Assembly: GCA_934270345.1 (NCBI GenBank)
Contig: CAKQPT010000045.1
Location: 1 to 13,668, forward strand
Direction of reading: 5' to 3'
Source: an uncultured Oribacterium sp.
Lineage (GTDB): Bacteria; Bacillota; Clostridia; Lachnospirales; Lachnospiraceae
DNA: 13,668 nucleotides
Shown here: positions 1-6,175 of the stretch, piece after piece
Position numbering within the stretch: position 1 is the stretch's first letter
How the letters are laid out: every line of letters starts with the position of its first letter
Position numbers and translations under genes: made by a program
Notes under the pieces: model-generated
The model's input: only the letters and a program-made list of their open reading frames with translations
Databases searched by the model: none
What the model was told of the DNA's origin: nothing

Positions 1-62
1 CTGCCTTTGTGGTATCATTCTTCTGGTAACTAATCTTAAGTTGACCTTGAGTTGACGACATT

Positions 63-125
63 GGGGTCAGACCCCATTAATTTTTTCTTACGGGGCTTCA
101 TGAAATCTTCATGGAGTCAGACCCC
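63..125. repeat. REP-like palindrome pair (GGGGTCAGACCCC)
   Basis: The 13-bp palindrome GGGGTCAGACCCC at 63-75 is followed by ATTAATTTTTT. A one-mismatch copy, GGAGTCAGACCCC, lies at 113-125. The spacer contains a short imperfect palindrome around TTCATGAAATCTTCATG. The same core with the same A/T flank recurs at 8087-8121, and in decayed form at 1197-1226. Two short palindromes about 50 bp apart resemble the REP doublets moved by REP-associated tyrosine transposases. No such transposase is in the window, so this assignment is inference. The pair sits just upstream of the first gene's promoter. Confidence 0.6.
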
Positions 126-144
126 GGGATCCCGCTGCCTCTTC

Positions 145-172
145 TTGACACGAGAGTGGAAAAGTATATCAT
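145..172 (+). promoter_or_regulatory. Sigma-A-type promoter of the first membrane protein
   Basis: A consensus -35 TTGACA (145-150) and a -10 TATCAT (167-172) are separated by 16 bp. The gene start at 221 is about 40 nt downstream of the expected transcription start. The promoter begins 20 bp after the REP-like pair, so that element is outside the transcript. Confidence 0.6.
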
Positions 173-220
173 GTACTTCGTCAAAACTGGATACAGGATA
201 GAAGATAGAAGAGGCTTCTT

Positions 221-1171
221 ATGGAATATTTCAATTACATCGAACACTACTTCGACATGGCGTCTGCCGTGCCGTTTTTCCTCGTTTCGCTCGCCGGGCT
301 CATCCTCGTGATGGGCGTGATTCTCGCCCTCGCGCGCATCCGGCAGGAGCTCGATCGTCACGGTGCGGCTTCAGGTGCTGCAGCTGGCGACGCCAATGCA
401 GTCGACCTCGACGCAGATGCCCGCCCGCACAGCCGAGCGCGTCTCCAGAATACTGACCGGATCGGTGACAGTCCGAACAGCCGGGAACATTGGCCGGATA
501 CAGATCCGGCGATGGATGCCCGTCCGCACAGCCGAGCCCGCCGGCCGCTGCTTGATCCGGTGGATACGCGGCCGTACGAGTTCATCGAATCCTTCTATGA
601 GATGGCGTTTGCGAGCACCTCGATTCTGCTCCTGCTGTCCCTCTACTACATCATCGGCGATCGCATCAACCTCCACACCGTAAGTAAAGTCTGGAACCAG
701 TACAAGGACTGGGTGCTCATAGGCTTTCTGCTCGTTTCCATGCTCGTGGACCGCATCTTCGACCGCGTCCTCGTGCCGCTGCACTACATCTCGGCGCAGA
801 AGCGCGGCTCCGTACGGCTGATGGCATCGATCTACGTCATGCTGATTCTCATGTACATCCGCTTCATCTATGAGGACTACAATTACGAAAACCTGATTCT
901 CTACTTCGTGATGCTCGTCATCGGTCGTCTCGTCTACTTCGACGTCACCTGGGAGGGCTTCCGAAACGACTGCCTCGGCCTGTTCCGGAACCTGCCGGTG
1001 CTCCTCCTTATGAGCGCCTACTCCGCCGTGGTTGTCTGGTACGGCTTCACGTCCGGCTTTCTCATGAAGGCCAACGGCGTCATCGTCAGTACCCTCATCG
1101 CGCACCTCTTCATGGACATCTGTATCTTCCTCTTCGACCGCTCGCGCATCTTCAGGATGTTTCTGCGGTGA
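221..1171 (+). CDS. Unknown multi-pass membrane protein with a tandem-repeat cytoplasmic loop
   Basis: I do not recognise a family for this 316-residue protein. The ATG at 221 is preceded by AGAAGAGG at 207-214 with 6 nt spacing. One hydrophobic helix lies near residues 17-38. A long polar, low-complexity stretch (about 41-118) follows, then roughly six further hydrophobic segments (about 131-146, 163-178, 199-215, 224-240, 257-275 and 284-305). The polar stretch holds DARPHSRAR at 66-74 and again at 99-107, with a degenerate SPNSREH copy between them, so it looks like a locally expanded loop rather than a folded domain. No catalytic motif or signal peptidase site is evident. The gene has its own promoter. 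The next gene starts 217 bp downstream with its own -10-like element, so no operon partner indicates its function. Coding confidence is high; function is unknown. Confidence 0.85.
   Translation: MEYFNYIEHYFDMASAVPFFLVSLAGLILVMGVILALARIRQELDRHGAASGAAAGDANAVDLDADARPHSRARLQNTDRIGDSPNSREHWPDTDPAMDARPHSRARRPLLDPVDTRPYEFIESFYEMAFASTSILLLLSLYYIIGDRINLHTVSKVWNQYKDWVLIGFLLVSMLVDRIFDRVLVPLHYISAQKRGSVRLMASIYVMLILMYIRFIYEDYNYENLILYFVMLVIGRLVYFDVTWEGFRNDCLGLFRNLPVLLLMSAYSAVVVWYGFTSGFLMKANGVIVSTLIAHLFMDICIFLFDRSRIFRMFLR
416..540 (+). repeat. In-frame tandem repeat inside the first membrane protein
   Basis: CCGCACAGCCGAG occurs at 425-437 and 524-536, and the related CCGAACAGCCGGG at 473-485. The spacings of 48 and 51 bp are both multiples of three, so the unit is about 16-17 codons. 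The outer copies share about 26 nearly identical bases. The reading frame is kept, giving the repeated DARPHSRAR peptide. Confidence 0.75.
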
Positions 1172-1196
1172 TTCCTGCGCCGCATCGACAAATTTC

Positions 1197-1226
1197 AGTT
1201 TAGAAAAAATTAATATTGGTCAGTCC
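1197..1226. repeat. Degenerate copy of the REP-like element
   Basis: The segment AGTTTAGAAAAAATTAAT, then ATTGGTCAGTCC, aligns with 8080-8110 (AGTTTAGAAAAATTTAAT, then GGGGTCAGACCCC). The A-rich flank is almost identical, but the palindromic core is eroded. It lies 25 bp after the stop of the preceding gene and has no convincing terminator structure of its own. Confidence 0.45.
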
Positions 1227-1265
1227 TTATAAACTTCTGCGGTGGCGCTTACTGCCGGCATGCGG

Positions 1266-1271
1266 TATAAT
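1266..1271 (+). promoter_or_regulatory. -10 element of a candidate promoter for the transglutaminase-like gene
   Basis: A perfect TATAAT hexamer sits 118 bp before the chosen start codon. No good -35 hexamer is found 16-18 bp upstream, where the sequence is GC-rich, so the promoter call rests on the -10 alone. The resulting leader would be about 110 nt and would include the hairpin at 1297-1316. Confidence 0.35.
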
Positions 1272-1296
1272 GGGGAAAGCCAGTGTGTTACAGCGT

Positions 1297-1316
1297 AGAT
1301 CTTCGGGGGAAGATCT
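1297..1316 (+). other. Leader hairpin AGATCTTC-GGGG-GAAGATCT
   Basis: A perfect 8-bp stem closes a GGGG loop in the presumed 5' leader of the transglutaminase-like gene. There is no T-tract after it, so it is not a classical terminator. Possible roles are mRNA stabilisation or a protein-binding site. No known riboswitch is recognised. Confidence 0.4.
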
Positions 1317-1373
1317 GCTTAAGAACGTCTCTTGCTCATCACCGGATGGTGGTGCGTGCTGCATACGAAAAAC

Positions 1374-1380
1374 GAAAGGA
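1374..1380 (+). promoter_or_regulatory. Ribosome binding site that sets the start at 1389
   Basis: GAAAGGA lies 8 nt before the ATG at 1389. The same frame is open upstream to an ATG at 1332, which has no comparable Shine-Dalgarno sequence and would add 19 residues (start MLITGWW) unlike the rest of the protein. The 1389 start is therefore preferred. Confidence 0.7.
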
Positions 1381-1388
1381 TTTTATCT

Positions 1389-2966
1389 ATGAACGAGAAT
1401 CAGTATTTCAGCTATCTGGATGTCGGGCTGCCGGAGGCAGTGGAGAAGATGAAGCTCTGCGGAGAGCTCGAAGCCGCGGTCGACTGCATTGACCAGCGCC
1501 TCTCGTGCACGAATCTGCCGGAGAATCTCCGCTACTGTCTGCTGGCAGAGCGCGAGATGATCCGCCGCATGCCGGCTGACTTCCCGTACACCCGCGCGGA
1601 GGCGATGGACATCATCCGGGCGGAGATTCCGTCGTACACAGAGGAGGAGTTTGACGCAGCGGTCGCGTGCGGTCAGATCCGCTTCATCTATCTCCATGGC
1701 GAGATGCGGATTTTCGGCCGTTTCTTCTCGAGCATGATCAAATCCGTGCCGGAATTCCGCGCGCGGACGAAGGTGGCGCTGAACGGCGGCGAGAGCTCCG
1801 GCAAGGGCAGTAAGGCAGACCTGCGTCTGAACCGCTCGATGCGTATCATGAAGGAGACGGGCGCACTCGCGAACCGCATCACCATCCGCACCACGGTGAA
1901 GGTCGAGGATGCAGCGTTCAAGCCGGGCATGCTGGTGCGCGTGCACGTTCCGATCGCCGCGGCCTGCGAGCAGCAGAGCGACATCCGCATCGAGTCGATG
2001 TTCCCGGAAAACGGTCAGATCGCGCCGGAGGACGCCGAGCAGCGCACGGTTTACTGGGAAGAAAACATGCAGGAAAACCACGAGTTCAGCGTGACCTACT
2101 CCTACGTGCACACCGCGAAGTGGCATGACGTGGAGACGGTACTGCGCGGGATGCCAATGTCTCAGGGCGCGATGCAGGATGCGGATCCGGAGGGGACTGG
2201 CTGTGCAGATGCGAAGGCTGCGTGCGGTGACGCCGTGACACCGGACTGCGTGGCATCACAGACGGGAGCAGGCGAAGCGTGCTGCGGCACATCGTCTCGA
2301 CCGAGCGGCGTGCCGGAGATCCCGTGTCTGAAGCCGGAAGCACTTGCAGAGTATGCGAAGGATACCGCAGAGCTGGCACCGCACATCGAGTTCACACCGT
2401 ACATCCGGGCGCTCACTGAAGCCTGCGCACAGGGCTGCACGACCCCGCTTGAGAAGGCGAAGAGCTTCTACGACTTCATCACGAAGAACTTTAGGTACAC
2501 CTATATGCCGGCGTACTTTACGCTGGACAGCATCGCGGAGAACTGCGCGCGCAGCTTCACCGGTGACTGTGGTGTCTTCGCACTGCTCTTCATCACGATG
2601 TGCCGCTGTGCCGGTATCCCGGCCGAGTGGCAGAGCGGCTTCGCAGCCGAGCCGGAATTCGTCGGCGGACACGACTGGGCACGCTTCTACGCCGAGCCGT
2701 TCGGATGGCTCTTCGCAGACCCGTCCTTCGGTATCGGTGCCCGCCGAAACGAAAATGAAGAGCGCCGCGAGTTCTACTTCGGTAACCTCGACCCGTACCG
2801 CATGGTCGCAAACCGCGCCTTCCAGGCACCATTCACCGTGGACAAGCGCTACTTCCGTACCGACCCGTACGATAACCAGTACGGCGAAATCGAGACCGAA
2901 GACCGCGGCCTGAGATACGACGAGTATACGCGGAAAGCTGAGATCGTAAGTTTTGAAGAACTGTGA
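1389..2966 (+). CDS. Transglutaminase-like (papain-fold) cytoplasmic protein
   Basis: This 525-residue protein has a mainly helical N-terminal part (about 1-130), then a beta-rich middle (about 160-245, alternating strands such as NRITIRTTVKV). A low-complexity linker (about 255-312) is followed by a transglutaminase-like core (about 325-450). The core shows the expected triad: Cys394 in TGDCGVFALL, His428 in GGHDWARFY and Asp444 in FADPSFG. This Cys-His-Asp arrangement defines the transglutaminase-like superfamily (PF01841), whose bacterial members act as proteases, amidases or cross-linking enzymes. There is no signal peptide or membrane segment, so it is probably cytoplasmic, which argues against a cell-wall role. 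The linker contains five cysteines and many Gly, Ala and Asp residues and looks variable. The gene seems monocistronic, with a structured leader before it and a strong terminator after it. The substrate cannot be told from sequence. Confidence 0.88.
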   Translation: MNENQYFSYLDVGLPEAVEKMKLCGELEAAVDCIDQRLSCTNLPENLRYCLLAEREMIRRMPADFPYTRAEAMDIIRAEIPSYTEEEFDAAVACGQIRFIYLHGEMRIFGRFFSSMIKSVPEFRARTKVALNGGESSGKGSKADLRLNRSMRIMKETGALANRITIRTTVKVEDAAFKPGMLVRVHVPIAAACEQQSDIRIESMFPENGQIAPEDAEQRTVYWEENMQENHEFSVTYSYVHTAKWHDVETVLRGMPMSQGAMQDADPEGTGCADAKAACGDAVTPDCVASQTGAGEACCGTSSRPSGVPEIPCLKPEALAEYAKDTAELAPHIEFTPYIRALTEACAQGCTTPLEKAKSFYDFITKNFRYTYMPAYFTLDSIAENCARSFTGDCGVFALLFITMCRCAGIPAEWQSGFAAEPEFVGGHDWARFYAEPFGWLFADPSFGIGARRNENEERREFYFGNLDPYRMVANRAFQAPFTVDKRYFRTDPYDNQYGEIETEDRGLRYDEYTRKAEIVSFEEL

Positions 2967-2974
2967 TATGGTAC

Positions 2975-3080
2975 GAAGAAATCGGACAGGGAGGGGACAG
3001 CTCACTTAGTTCAAAGTACACAGCGCTGGAACCTGTTCTTTGAATGCGCAATTATGTCCCCTCCCTGCGCCGATTTCTTC
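2975..3080. repeat. Long hairpin element, possible MITE or RAYT-type palindrome
   Basis: The left arm (2975-2999, GAAGAAATCGG then CAGGGAGGGGACA) pairs with the right arm (3055-3080, TGTCCCCTCCCTG then CCGATTTCTTC), with one small internal loop, giving about 24 paired bases. Inside, TTCAAAG (3010-3016) pairs with CTTTGAA (3038-3044), so the whole 106 nt can fold. The GGGGACA...TGTCCCC ends resemble the short palindromes often seen near REP-associated transposases in Clostridia, though this is from memory. No open reading frame fits it. It begins 8 bp after a stop codon and precedes a separate canonical terminator, so it is probably not needed for termination. Confidence 0.55.
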
Positions 3081-3111
3081 TGCCGCTACGCAGCATAAAA
3101 ACCTGTGTTTT

Positions 3112-3134
3112 GAGCCCTCTTCGGAGGGCTTTTT
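3112..3134 (+). terminator. Intrinsic terminator after the transglutaminase-like gene
   Basis: AGCCCTC (3113-3119) and GAGGGCT (3124-3130) form a perfect 7-bp stem closed by a TTCG tetraloop and followed by a T-run. This is a textbook intrinsic terminator. It separates the transglutaminase-like gene from the next gene. Confidence 0.9.
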
Positions 3135-3306
3135 GTGTGCATTTTTTTGTCAGTGGAGATGGTATTATCTAGATATCGAAAGGAAGCTACAGTGAAATGT
3201 GCTGACGGATCATTCACAGAAGTGCCTGACATGGCAAAATGCAGATGCATCGACGTGATGATCAGCATAATTGCAGGGGACTTATCTCAGGAAAGGACAG
3301 GTGGCT

Positions 3307-4149
3307 ATGAATTATCATGAAATCGATCGAAGTGGATGGCGTCTGGCGAAGGGATGTTTCACGCTCGTACGTTGGTTCGTGGCGTACCTCGTCATCCATG
3401 TCTGCATCGCATATGGACAGAACACGCAGTACGAGGAGGACGCGGAGAGTCAGGTGGCCGCTATCCTCGTGTTCAGCGCGATTTATGTCCTGCTGCATTT
3501 GGTAAATTACATCATTAACCAGACCATCGACAGTGATGGCAGTGGCGACCGCCGTGCGAAGGGCAATGTCGGCAGCGTGATTCTGGTGATCATCCTGCTG
3601 ATCATGACCTTCGTCTGGTACTGTCAGCCGGGCGAGTACGCCGCGTATCGCCGGAACGACAAGAAGGTGCTCATGGAACGGGAAGCCGCGAGGAAAGAAG
3701 CGGAGCAGAAAGCGGCAAAAAAGGCGGAGGAGGAAGCTGCACGGGAAGCGGCGAAGCGTGCTTCAGCGAGAAAAAGTTCGTCATCGAGCGGATCCTCGGG
3801 CAGCGGGACCACGCGAAGTGCGTCGCAGAACGCTTCGTACAGCTACAGCAGTGGTGGGAAGAGCTATTCGTCCAGTTCGAAGTCCTCAAATACAGGCGTG
3901 AAGTCGTATTCCAGTTCCCAGTCCTCGAATTATGGATCGAAGTCATATTCCAGCTCGAAGTCGTCAGGCAGCAGCTCGAAGAGCTCGTCCGGGAAAACCT
4001 ACCGCAATCTGAATCCGTATGAGAACTATGATGACGGCTACGAGGCGATCTATTACGACGGCGAGTACGACCAGGACCGCTATGACCGCGACCCGGAATA
4101 TGCCGAAGGCGTCGACGAAGCCATGGACGAACTCGATGAAGATGGTTAA
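3307..4149 (+). CDS. Membrane protein with coiled coil and Ser/Tyr repeat tail, function unknown
   Basis: This protein has 280 residues from the ATG at 3307, preceded by GGAAAGGA (3290-3297) about 9 nt upstream. A TTG at 3271 is open in frame but lacks a good ribosome site. Three hydrophobic helices lie near residues 17-36, 50-70 and 89-105. A Lys/Ala/Glu-rich helix (about 118-155) probably forms a coiled coil. A Ser-rich region (157-229) contains three KSYSSS repeats. The acidic, Tyr-rich tail (230-280) ends in a YAEGVDEAMDELDED segment. Similar short tails on otherwise unrelated Clostridia proteins are familiar to me, but I cannot name the family. The repetitive tail may be a flexible tether, or a phosphorylation or protein-binding region. 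Flanking terminator-like structures suggest a single-gene transcript. Confidence 0.82.
   Translation: MNYHEIDRSGWRLAKGCFTLVRWFVAYLVIHVCIAYGQNTQYEEDAESQVAAILVFSAIYVLLHLVNYIINQTIDSDGSGDRRAKGNVGSVILVIILLIMTFVWYCQPGEYAAYRRNDKKVLMEREAARKEAEQKAAKKAEEEAAREAAKRASARKSSSSSGSSGSGTTRSASQNASYSYSSGGKSYSSSSKSSNTGVKSYSSSQSSNYGSKSYSSSKSSGSSSKSSSGKTYRNLNPYENYDDGYEAIYYDGEYDQDRYDRDPEYAEGVDEAMDELDEDG
3859..3993 (+). repeat. KSYSSS coding repeat
   Basis: Three in-frame units start with KSYSSS at residues 185, 199 and 212, spaced 14 and 13 residues apart, and grade into GSSSKSSSGK. At DNA level they are rich in TCG, AGC and TCC codons around AAGTC(A/G)TATTCCAG. The pattern suggests slippage-driven expansion, and copy number may vary between strains. 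Confidence 0.75.
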
Positions 4150-4159
4150 GTGCCCGGAT

Positions 4160-4210
4160 TGTAACGTAAATTTTAAAAATGTAACTCATTTTACGTTACA
4201 TTTTTAAAAT
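4160..4210. terminator. Overlapping inverted repeats, terminator- or operator-like
   Basis: ATTTTAAAAATGTAAC (4170-4185) and GTTACATTTTTAAAAT (4195-4210) are perfect 16-bp inverted arms around a 9-nt loop. A second perfect pairing, TGTAACGTAAA (4160-4170) with TTTACGTTACA (4190-4200), uses some of the same bases and excludes the first. The hairpin is AT-rich with a T-run in its 3' arm, so it could end the preceding transcript. The repeated TGTAAC/GTTACA half-sites could also be a protein operator just upstream of the next gene's promoter. Confidence 0.55.
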
Positions 4211-4219
4211 AACCTTCCG

Positions 4220-4247
4220 TTGCAATTTCAGAAGTTTTCGGTATCTT
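4220..4247 (+). promoter_or_regulatory. Candidate promoter of the TraX-family gene
   Basis: The -35 TTGCAA (4220-4225) and -10 TATCTT (4242-4247) are separated by 16 bp. The expected transcription start is about 25 nt before the TTG start codon. The match is moderate. The inverted repeats at 4160-4210 lie directly upstream. Confidence 0.4.
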
Positions 4248-4264
4248 ATATTTAAAACGAGTAT

Positions 4265-4270
4265 AAGGAG
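4265..4270 (+). promoter_or_regulatory. Ribosome binding site supporting a TTG start
   Basis: AAGGAG is placed 7 nt before the TTG at 4278. The next in-frame ATG is inside the conserved first membrane segment of the TraX family, so the TTG start is needed for a full-length protein. Confidence 0.8.
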
Positions 4271-4277
4271 AATACAT

Positions 4278-5027
4278 TTGAACGAGACCAGACATTTCGA
4301 CCTGAGTGCGGCGGCACTTCACATCATCGCCATGACCTTTATGCTCATGGATCACCTCTGGGCGACGCTTCTGCCGGCGCAGGAGTGGCTGACCTGCGTG
4401 GGTCGCCTCGCCTTTCCGATCTTCGCCTTCATGACCGTCGAGGGCTACTTCCACACGCACGATCTTCGGAAATACCTGCGCCGCATGCTCGTGTTTGCGC
4501 TGCTTTCCGAGATCCCGTTTGACCTGATGTACGGCGGAACCTGGTTCTATCCGGTCCACCAGAACGTCATCTGGACGCTGCTGCTCGGCCTTCTCGGCAT
4601 CCATCTGATGGAGAAGGCGCGGAAGAAGCAGAAAATCGGTATTTACGTGCTGACGGTGGCGCTGGTTGTGATATTCGGCGCAGTGCTCGGTACCCTCGGC
4701 ATGGTGGATTATTATGGTGCCGGCGTGCTCACGATGTTCGTTTTCTATCTCTTCCGTGGACGGAAGTGGTGGTGCTTCCTGGGCCAGCTTCTCGCCCTGT
4801 ATTGGGTCAATGTCGAGCTCCTCAGTGGTTTGATGTATCCCGTGCACATCCTCGGCATCGAAATCGAGCTGTGTCAGCAGGGCCTCGCCCTCCTCGCGCT
4901 GATTCCGATATGGCTCTACCGCGGCCGTCAGGGCTACCACAGTAAGCCATTCCAGTACACCTGCTACGCTTTCTACCCGGTGCACATGCTTGTGATCGTG
5001 ATGGTGCTGAATTTCGTGAACCGATAA
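4278..5027 (+). CDS. TraX-family integral membrane acyltransferase
   Basis: This 249-residue protein matches the TraX family (PF05857) over its whole length, about the size of F-plasmid TraX, which N-acetylates pilin. Visible family features are a first helix ending in FMLMDHLWATL (residues 21-31) and the central GRLAFPIFAFMTVEGYFHT block (42-60). A basic loop, RKYLRRM (64-70), and ALLSEIPFDLMYGG (74-87) follow. About eight hydrophobic segments follow overall, ending with AFYPVHMLVIVMVLNF. Chromosomal Firmicute homologues are common and lie outside conjugation loci. Their acyl acceptor (protein, lipid or glycan) is generally unknown. Here no transfer gene is nearby, but a pilin-like gene follows 130 bp downstream under its own promoter. 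The TTG start is supported by AAGGAG at 4265-4270. Family assignment is firm; the substrate is open. Confidence 0.9.
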   Translation: MNETRHFDLSAAALHIIAMTFMLMDHLWATLLPAQEWLTCVGRLAFPIFAFMTVEGYFHTHDLRKYLRRMLVFALLSEIPFDLMYGGTWFYPVHQNVIWTLLLGLLGIHLMEKARKKQKIGIYVLTVALVVIFGAVLGTLGMVDYYGAGVLTMFVFYLFRGRKWWCFLGQLLALYWVNVELLSGLMYPVHILGIEIELCQQGLALLALIPIWLYRGRQGYHSKPFQYTCYAFYPVHMLVIVMVLNFVNR

Positions 5028-5073
5028 GATAAGTTCCTGGCGTTTTTTATCGTTTCGAACACTGATTTAGGCA

Positions 5074-5102
5074 TTGAAATAATGAATGGTTCACGGTAGA
5101 AT
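5074..5102 (+). promoter_or_regulatory. Strong sigma-A-type promoter of the pilin-like gene
   Basis: The -35 TTGAAA (5074-5079) and -10 TAGAAT (5097-5102) are separated by 17 bp, each hexamer one base from consensus. The leader to the ATG at 5158 would be about 50 nt. This makes the pilin-like gene independent of the upstream TraX-family gene. Confidence 0.7.
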
Positions 5103-5157
5103 GACATTCGGCTGTCTGATGTACAGCGGATGAAACTTCAGGTCAGGAGGAAAAACG

Positions 5158-5946
5158 ATGAGAAATAAAAAAGGATTCACACTCGCAGAGCTCATGGTCG
5201 TCGTCGCGACCCTCGGTGTTCTCGTCGCTGTCTCCGTCCCGATCTTTAACTCCCAGCTCGAAAAAAGCAGGGAAGCCACCGACCTCGCAAATGTCCGCTC
5301 CGCATACGCACAGGTGATGACGGAAGCGATAAGTAAAGATGGCATACCAGAACCGGTGGCGGTTTTCTTGAAACAGACACAGGAAGGATGGCAGACGAAT
5401 TTCCCGATTACCATCGGCGGCGTTACCTTTGATGGAACGCATTATTCAGATAACTGGATTGGCACACCTGACGCTAAAGGAATGTGCAGGGTTTCCTATG
5501 CAAAAGATCGAGGAGTCATTTTTAACTGGAGAGGTGGATATGCAGGAGATGCAAGCGCCGCCATTAGAGATTTCCTGAGTTATGAACATTTAAAGGGACC
5601 TAATGAAAATAATGGCAGTGCTTATTTTTCTGGACAGAATTTAACAATCGGCGCAAAAACAGTTAATGTTAGAATCTATTATGCTGATGCGGCGCCATTT
5701 AAAGAGGCTCTTAAGGGTTGGAAAGTACAACCATCTACATATGAGAATAGTCCTTTTTATAAAATACAGGCTCCAGGTGGTGATACGGGGACAAAAGATG
5801 GTTTTGCTTATTATACGTATAGTGAGGACAAAGCGAAGATTAAAAGTCTAATTTATGTAAGCCCTACGAATGTATATGAGTCGACGGATGAAGGCAGAAC
5901 CTGGTATGATATCACGCATTCTTCCTCTGAGACTACAGCACCATAA
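5158..5946 (+). CDS. Orphan type IV prepilin-like protein
   Basis: The 262-residue protein begins with a class III prepilin signal, MRNKKG|FTLAELMVVVATLG. Cleavage by prepilin peptidase after Gly6 would leave an N-methylatable Phe1 and the conserved Glu5. A hydrophobic helix runs to about residue 30, followed by an amphipathic helix with SREATDLANVRSAYAQVMTEA. The rest (about 60-262) is a globular, Gly/Tyr/Asn-rich region with only one Cys (110), ending in Ser/Thr. AGGAGG at 5145-5150, 7 nt before the ATG, sets the start. No prepilin peptidase, ATPase or platform gene is in the window, so assembly must rely on genes elsewhere. The N-terminal coding part matches the window's GC-rich codon use, while the part after about 5330 is much more AT-rich. 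It could be a major pilin or a pseudopilin. The gene is monocistronic. Confidence 0.87.
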   Translation: MRNKKGFTLAELMVVVATLGVLVAVSVPIFNSQLEKSREATDLANVRSAYAQVMTEAISKDGIPEPVAVFLKQTQEGWQTNFPITIGGVTFDGTHYSDNWIGTPDAKGMCRVSYAKDRGVIFNWRGGYAGDASAAIRDFLSYEHLKGPNENNGSAYFSGQNLTIGAKTVNVRIYYADAAPFKEALKGWKVQPSTYENSPFYKIQAPGGDTGTKDGFAYYTYSEDKAKIKSLIYVSPTNVYESTDEGRTWYDITHSSSETTAP

Positions 5947-5966
5947 ATATAGATTTTACATCACTT

Positions 5967-5993
5967 AAGGCCGCCGTGAGGCGGCCTTTTTTT
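5967..5993 (+). terminator. Intrinsic terminator after the pilin-like gene
   Basis: AAGGCCGCC (5967-5975), loop GTGA, and GGCGGCCTT (5980-5988) form a perfect 9-bp GC-rich stem running into a T-run. It lies 20 bp after the stop codon. Confidence 0.93.
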
Positions 5994-6142
5994 ATGGGCC
6001 CGGCTGTTTTCACAAGCCACGAGGATATCTGTTCCGTGCCATTATATTTTTCCGAAATCTTTGCGAAAAAGGGTAATGTCACAGGCTTCCGGAGAGTGCT
6101 GATTGTAAAATGCGCGCTTGCAGTCTTCCCGCGAAGAGATAT

Positions 6143-6170
6143 AAAAACGGCCGCCTGCATTGGCGACCGT
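6143..6170 (-). terminator. Intrinsic terminator after the DUF2798 gene
   Basis: On the minus strand ACGGTCGCC, loop AATGCA, and GGCGGCCGT form a 9-bp stem with one mismatch, followed by TTTTTATA. It begins 6 bp after the stop of the minus-strand gene. The stretch between it and the previous terminator (5994-6142) shows no gene. Confidence 0.75.
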
Positions 6171-6175
6171 GGAAG

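Noticed and set aside
371..1105. Long minus-strand open frame of 244 codons opposite the first membrane protein
   Set aside because: His/Asp/Glu/Val-rich translation, no ribosome site, and fully explained as the antisense shadow of a GC-rich gene.
1332..1388. Upstream ATG extension of the transglutaminase-like gene
   Set aside because: No ribosome site at 1332, and the added 19 residues look like translated leader.
3135..3320. Small plus-strand frame of 61 codons
   Set aside because: It starts just after the terminator without a Shine-Dalgarno sequence and overlaps the ribosome site of the next gene.
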